Shown: piece after piece, positions 59,881 through 64,000 of the stretch
How the letters are laid out: every line of letters begins with the position of its first letter
How positions within the stretch are numbered: the first letter of the stretch is position 1
DNA from: Anabaena sp. 4-3
Lineage (GTDB): Bacteria > Cyanobacteriota > Cyanobacteriia > Cyanobacteriales > Nostocaceae
DNA length: 64,000 nucleotides
NCBI RefSeq assembly: GCF_001597745.1
Contig: NZ_LUHJ01000039.1
Coordinates: 42,546-106,545 of the forward strand
Reading direction: 5' to 3'
Notes under the pieces: generated by a model
The model's input: only the letters and a program-made list of their open reading frames with translations
Databases searched by the model: none
What the model was told of the DNA's origin: nothing
Made by a program: the position numbers and the translations under genes

Positions 59881-62835
59881 TTAGCTATAAGCCTCCATTG
59901 GTAGACAAGAACAGACAAAATTCCTGTCACCAAAAGCTGCGTCAATTCTCCCAACAATAGGCCAGAATTTATGTTCGCGTGTCCACGGTGCAGGATAGGC
60001 GGCTTGTTCACGGGAATAGGGATGAGTCCATTCGCCACTGATGAGACTTTCGGCGGTGTGGGGTGCGTTTTTCAAGAGATTATCTTGAGCATCCATTTTA
60101 CCTGATTCAATGGCGGCGATTTCTTCCCGAATCGCGATCAACGCATCACAAAAACGGTCTAATTCTTCTTTAGATTCGCTTTCTGTGGGTTCAACCATAA
60201 TTGTCCCCGCTACAGGCCAGGAGACTGTCGGCGCGTGAAAACCGTAGTCCATCAGGCGTTTAGCGATATCATCAATTTCGATGTTGGCGGATTTTTTGAG
60301 CGATCGCAAATCTAAAATACACTCATGGGCAACTAAACCATTCTGCCCTTTGTACAACACCGGATAGTAACTTTCCAATTTCTTGGCGATGTAATTAGCA
60401 TTGAGAATTGCCACCTTAGTAGCTTGCGTCAACCCAGCCGCCCCCATCATCACAATATACATCCAAGAAATCACCAAAATACTCGCACTACCCCAAGGTG
60501 CAGCCGCCACAGCACCAAATTCGGAATTGGGTTGTTTCTCCCCAGTCCCCAATACCGGATGTCCTGGTAAAAATGGTACTAAATGGGCAGCAACACCAAT
60601 AGGCCCCATACCAGGGCCGCCGCCACCGTGGGGAATACAAAAGGTTTTGTGTAAGTTCAGGTGACAAACATCTGCGCCAATATCCCCAGGACGACAAATA
60701 CCCACTTGGGCGTTCATATTTGCCCCGTCCATGTAGACTTGTCCACCATGAGTATGAACTACAGCGCAAATTTCCTGAATGGCTGCCTCAAATACCCCAT
60801 GAGTTGAGGGATAAGTAACCATCAACGCCGCCAGTTCATGACTGTGTTTTTCTGCCTTGGCTTTTAAGTCATCAACATCAATATTACCATCAGCATCACA
60901 GGCAACAGCTACTACCTTCATCCCACACATTACCGCACTGGCTGGGTTTGTACCGTGGGCTGAGGTGGGAATTAAACAAACATTGCGGTGGGCTTCTCCC
61001 CGGCTTTCGTGATAATGACGAATAACTAACAGCCCTGCATATTCCCCTTGCGAACCCGCATTAGGTTGCAGCGAAACTCCCGCAAAACCTGTAATTTCTG
61101 CTAACCAAGCCTCTAGTTGTTGGAAAAGAATTTGATAACCCAGTGTTTGTGATGGTGGTGCAAAGGGGTGTATCTTGCCAAATTCTGCCCATGTCACCGG
61201 AATCATTTCGGCAGTGGCGTTTAACTTCATCGTACAAGAACCCAAGGGAATCATTGATGTAGTCAAAGATAAGTCCTTGGTTTCTAACTTGTGCAGATAA
61301 CGCAGTAACTCTGTTTCTGAATGATAGCGGTTGAAGACGGGGTGAGTTAGGTAAACGCTAGTCCGGGGGAGGGGGATATGGGAGGAAGATGATAATTCTT
61401 CTGGGGTGAATGGTAAGTCATCTTGACCAGCGAAAATTTGCCAGAGGTCGATAATATCTTCTAGGGTGGTAGTTTCATCTAGGGAGATACCGACAGCCGT
61501 ATCATCGAAAATTCGCAAGTTAATATTTCGGGCTTGGCAACCTGCTTTAATCGCTTCTAGATTTTGTTTAACTAATTCTACCCGCAGGGTGTCAAAGAAA
61601 TAATCGGAACTAATTTTGTAACCCAGTCGCTTTAAACCATCTGCCAAAGTTACAGTTAGCTGGTGGATATTCTCGGCAATATTTTTTAATCCCTCTGGGC
61701 CATGATAGACGGCGTACATACCCGCCATCACTGCTAGTAACACCTGTGCGGTACAAATATTACTGGTGGCTTTTTCCCGACGGATGTGTTGTTCGCGGGT
61801 TTGTAAGGCGAGACGTAAGGCGGGTTTACCGTGAACATCTTTAGATACACCCACAATACGCCCTGGAACTTGCCGTTTATACTCTTCCTTGGTAGCAAAG
61901 TATGCGGCGTGAGGGCCGCCAAAGCCCAAGGGAATACCGAAGCGTTGGGTGCTACCAACCGCAATATCAGCCCCAAATTCACCGGGGGGTGTGAGTAAAG
62001 TTAAACTTAAGGGGTCTGCGGCGACTGTGACTAATGCACCTTGAGTATGGGCTTGTTCAATAAAGGCGCGGTAGTCGTAGATAGTGCCATCACTGGCGGG
62101 GTATTGTAGAATTGCCCCAAAAATTGCTTGAGTAAAATCAAAGGTTTGATGGTCGCCGATGATAATTTCAATCCCCAAGGGTGCGGCACGGGTGAGCAAC
62201 ACGTCAATGGTTTGGGGATGACAGTCCCGTGATACAAAATAGGCGTTAGCTTTATTTTTGCATACACCGTAACTCATACTCATGGCTTCGGCGGCGGCTG
62301 TGGCTTCATCTAATAAGGAAGCGTTGGCAATTTCCAACCCGGTTAATTCAATAATCATAGTTTGGAAATTCAGCAGTGCCTCTAGCCGTCCTTGGGCAAT
62401 TTCTGGCTGATAAGGGGTGTAAGCGGTGTACCAACCGGGGTTTTCTAGGATATTTCGCTGGATGACAGGGGGGGTGATAGCATCGTAATAACCCATGCCT
62501 ATGTATGAGCGAAACACCTGATTTTTAGCAGCAATTTGTTTTAATTTTGCTAATGCGGCGTACTCAGTTTGTGCGGCTGGTAACTGTAGCGATTGATTGA
62601 GACGGATGGCTGTGGGTACTGTTTGATCAATGAGGTCATCTAGGCTGGAGAAACCTAATACCTCAAGCATTTGCTGGATATCTTCAGCACTAGGGCCTAT
62701 ATGTCTTTGTATAAAATTACTTAAAGTTTGATTTTTTTTGTCTAGGGAGTGGCGATGCCTGCGGCGGGCGTAGCCATCGCCTTCCTTGGCATATAGCTCA
62801 TCACTAGACTGAGAAATAGAGGTAAACAATACCAC
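59881..62835 (-). CDS. gcvP: Glycine dehydrogenase (decarboxylating), P protein
   Basis: 984 residues, full length, homodimeric type. P protein decarboxylates glycine and passes the aminomethyl group to the lipoyl arm of GcvH. Motifs: [52 protein letters not shown], and the PLP Lys in [20 protein letters not shown]. Needed for photorespiration and C1 supply. The N-terminal 35 residues include [13 protein letters not shown], encoded by a palindromic repeat (62751-62781) in frame. No other usable start lies between the repeat and the conserved core. gcvH is 230 bp upstream; the gap contains TTGACTG repeats. Confidence 0.96.
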   Translation of the reverse strand: MVLFTSISQSSDELYAKEGDGYARRRHRHSLDKKNQTLSNFIQRHIGPSAEDIQQMLEVLGFSSLDDLIDQTVPTAIRLNQSLQLPAAQTEYAALAKLKQIAAKNQVFRSYIGMGYYDAITPPVIQRNILENPGWYTAYTPYQPEIAQGRLEALLNFQTMIIELTGLEIANASLLDEATAAAEAMSMSYGVCKNKANAYFVSRDCHPQTIDVLLTRAAPLGIEIIIGDHQTFDFTQAIFGAILQYPASDGTIYDYRAFIEQAHTQGALVTVAADPLSLTLLTPPGEFGADIAVGSTQRFGIPLGFGGPHAAYFATKEEYKRQVPGRIVGVSKDVHGKPALRLALQTREQHIRREKATSNICTAQVLLAVMAGMYAVYHGPEGLKNIAENIHQLTVTLADGLKRLGYKISSDYFFDTLRVELVKQNLEAIKAGCQARNINLRIFDDTAVGISLDETTTLEDIIDLWQIFAGQDDLPFTPEELSSSSHIPLPRTSVYLTHPVFNRYHSETELLRYLHKLETKDLSLTTSMIPLGSCTMKLNATAEMIPVTWAEFGKIHPFAPPSQTLGYQILFQQLEAWLAEITGFAGVSLQPNAGSQGEYAGLLVIRHYHESRGEAHRNVCLIPTSAHGTNPASAVMCGMKVVAVACDADGNIDVDDLKAKAEKHSHELAALMVTYPSTHGVFEAAIQEICAVVHTHGGQVYMDGANMNAQVGICRPGDIGADVCHLNLHKTFCIPHGGGGPGMGPIGVAAHLVPFLPGHPVLGTGEKQPNSEFGAVAAAPWGSASILVISWMYIVMMGAAGLTQATKVAILNANYIAKKLESYYPVLYKGQNGLVAHECILDLRSLKKSANIEIDDIAKRLMDYGFHAPTVSWPVAGTIMVEPTESESKEELDRFCDALIAIREEIAAIESGKMDAQDNLLKNAPHTAESLISGEWTHPYSREQAAYPAPWTREHKFWPIVGRIDAAFGDRNFVCSCLPMEAYS
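62751..62781. repeat. Palindromic repeat inside the gcvP coding region
   Basis: Arms GGCGATGCCT (62751) and AGCCATCGCC (62772), one mismatch, around GCGGCGGGCGT. Related to dispersed GC-rich palindromes of Nostocales (compare about 59540-59585). It adds whole codons and keeps frame. Confidence 0.7.
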
Positions 62836-62943
62836 AAACTTAAACTCCAGACGCTACTAATTCATATTTTGCAATAAATACATGGGACAAGTCGGAGTAG
62901 TTTATCGATTTATTCACATTTCATCTAGTGGGGAATAGGGAAT

Positions 62944-63065
62944 GTTGACTGTTGACTGTTGACTGTTGACTGTTGACTGGGTAAAAGTTCTTCTCCCTCC
63001 GCTTCCCCTGCTCCCCTGCTCCCCTAATCAAGAGCTTCCTCATCTCCCCCTACTCCCCTTACTCC
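62944..63065. repeat. TTGACTG heptads and CTCCCCTG repeats between gcvH and gcvP
   Basis: 62944-62978 is five TGTTGACTG-type heptads. 62994-63065 is a CTCCCCTG and CTCCCTACTCTCC pyrimidine-rich tract reaching the gcvH stop. Repeat DNA thus separates two functionally linked genes. Confidence 0.8.
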
Positions 63066-63458
63066 CTACTCTCCTTCCACCTCGGCGCGATACTCATCCG
63101 CCGTCAACGCATCATTGACTTCATCAGGATCATTGACGCGTACTTTAATAAACCAACCTTCGCCATAGGTATCATCTGCAACTGCTTCAGGGGATGCAAT
63201 TAAAGCTTCGTTGCGTTCTATAACTGTGCCGGTAACTGGTGCATTCAAGTCTTCGACGGCTTTGACTGATTCAATTGAGCCAAATGTCTCTCCTTTGGTA
63301 ATCAAGTCGCCAATCTCTGGCAGTTCTAAAAATACCACATCGCCCAATTGATCTACGGCAAACTCGGTAATGCCTATAGTGGCAATTTCCCCGTCTAGCC
63401 GTACATATTCATGCGTATCCAAATATTTCAAATCTTGAGGGTATTCAAATGACGACAT
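63066..63458 (-). CDS. gcvH: Glycine cleavage system H protein
   Basis: 130 residues. Lipoyl carrier of the glycine cleavage complex; the lipoylated residue is Lys66 in [30 protein letters not shown] and [17 protein letters not shown] also match. Upstream of gcvP on the same strand, so the two are probably expressed together. gcvT is not found in the remaining 540 bp. Confidence 0.97.
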   Translation of the reverse strand: MSSFEYPQDLKYLDTHEYVRLDGEIATIGITEFAVDQLGDVVFLELPEIGDLITKGETFGSIESVKAVEDLNAPVTGTVIERNEALIASPEAVADDTYGEGWFIKVRVNDPDEVNDALTADEYRAEVEGE

Positions 63459-64000
63459 TTCTGTTCCTCTGCAATATCAAAAATTTATCGCCCTAAAACT
63501 GAGGTGATATTCAGTCATTAACTGTAGATTGAGTATCTTACAACACACCCAAGAAATCAAGATAAAAATTGGCGGGGATATGGGGCGATATTTTAGGAAT
63601 TGTGATTTTTGATGGTTGGCTTACCCCACAGGTACTTCTAGATTGAACTGGTTACATCACTCAAATGTCAGACTATGGCGGGTATTTGCTGGCAGTATCT
63701 ACAGGAAAACTGCTTCTGAGCCAAGACTAAAACTTAGGGCGCAAAGCAATATATCTAGCCTATTGTACTTGACACGAGCTAGGGGTTTCCGCAGCCTACT
63801 AGCTCCTGACACTTGAATTCTACTGTGTATTCTTGGTCTTTAAAATTGGACTCCAGGATTTTACCGAAATTTCACTGATGCGTTCATCAGATTATGGTTA
63901 TCTAGAAGATGCTACATAAATTTCAAATAATCCCATCTATAGATAGAGGATTGAATTGATGTAGTTAAGCCAGTAGTCTACTTTTCCTGCCATTACGGCT
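63459..64000. other. Upstream region of gcvH to window edge
   Basis: 542 bp without a supported gene. A plus-strand frame at 63616-63816 has no recognisable features. I looked on the minus strand for a glycine riboswitch core ahead of gcvH and did not see one. The end of another gene may begin just past the window. Confidence 0.5.

Noticed and set aside
63616-63816. 66-codon plus-strand ORF near the right end
   Set aside because: No family, no ribosome binding site, ordinary intergenic composition.
63459-64000. Glycine riboswitch upstream of gcvH
   Set aside because: Looked for the conserved core on the minus strand and did not find it.

Overview
The window reads as chromosome from a filamentous, Nostoc/Anabaena-type cyanobacterium. 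Support in the sequence: very frequent HIP1 octamers (GCGATCGC), long arrays of short tandem repeats (TAGTCAT, TTTTGAA and CCCCTGCT types), and cyanobacterial proteins such as plant-type [2Fe-2S] ferredoxins, a BvdR-type biliverdin reductase, a DUF1350 hydrolase and glycine decarboxylase genes. From memory, not checked, the block HTH-GrpE / Dps / sulfiredoxin / SpoIID / ferredoxin resembles the petF neighbourhood of Nostoc sp. PCC 7120. No phage, transposase, rRNA or CRISPR array was recognised.

Layout. 1-9 kb: truncated TonB-like protein, lipase, a cytochrome b6-like protein, CPA1 antiporter with TrkA domains, two tRNA-Glu genes in tandem, SRPBCC protein and a degenerate histidine kinase. 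9-15.4 kb: small putative DNA-binding protein, HNH nuclease behind an apparent attenuator, lipoprotein, coiled-coil membrane protein, TPR protein with a Pho-box-like upstream site, two-domain wall hydrolase. 15.5-21 kb: dnaG, orphan HsdS, an aminotransferase bracketed by exact inverted 30-bp repeats, a higBA-like toxin-antitoxin pair. 21-31 kb: two tiny membrane proteins behind a terminator, nitroreductase-like protein, alkaline phosphatase, carotenoid oxygenase, a second HNH pair, miaB and small hypothetical genes. 31.5-41.3 kb: ddl, then the most interesting region. Here upp, a DUF1688 (URC4/Urg3) gene and a GTP-cyclohydrolase-II-like (URC1) gene lie divergent from a TPR gene, a Tat-lipoprotein ABC transporter and an FAD oxidoreductase, with an NtcA-type site between the arms. 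41.7-45 kb: membrane coiled-coil protein, DUF1350 hydrolase, PP2C response regulator and STAS antagonist. 45-52 kb: XRE-GrpE fusion, dps, srxA, SpoIID protein, tandem ferredoxins with duplicated leaders, bvdR, map. 52-64 kb: pentapeptide protein, TPR lipoprotein, epimerase, NB-ARC/TPR STAND protein, Uma2 nuclease, gcvP and gcvH.

Main hypothesis. The 32.9-41.3 kb block looks like a nitrogen-controlled system for importing a pyrimidine-like compound, converting uracil to UMP (Upp) and degrading it by the URC route known from fungi. The family assignments come from sequence motifs. The substrate, the transporter's link and NtcA control are inference.

Other leads are the antiterminator/terminator arrangement ahead of the HNH gene, a histidine kinase whose phospho-acceptor His is replaced where a HIP1 site sits, a palindromic repeat inside gcvP, repeat arrays that supply or abut start codons (upp, dnaG), and two tiny membrane proteins downstream of a structured non-coding stretch.
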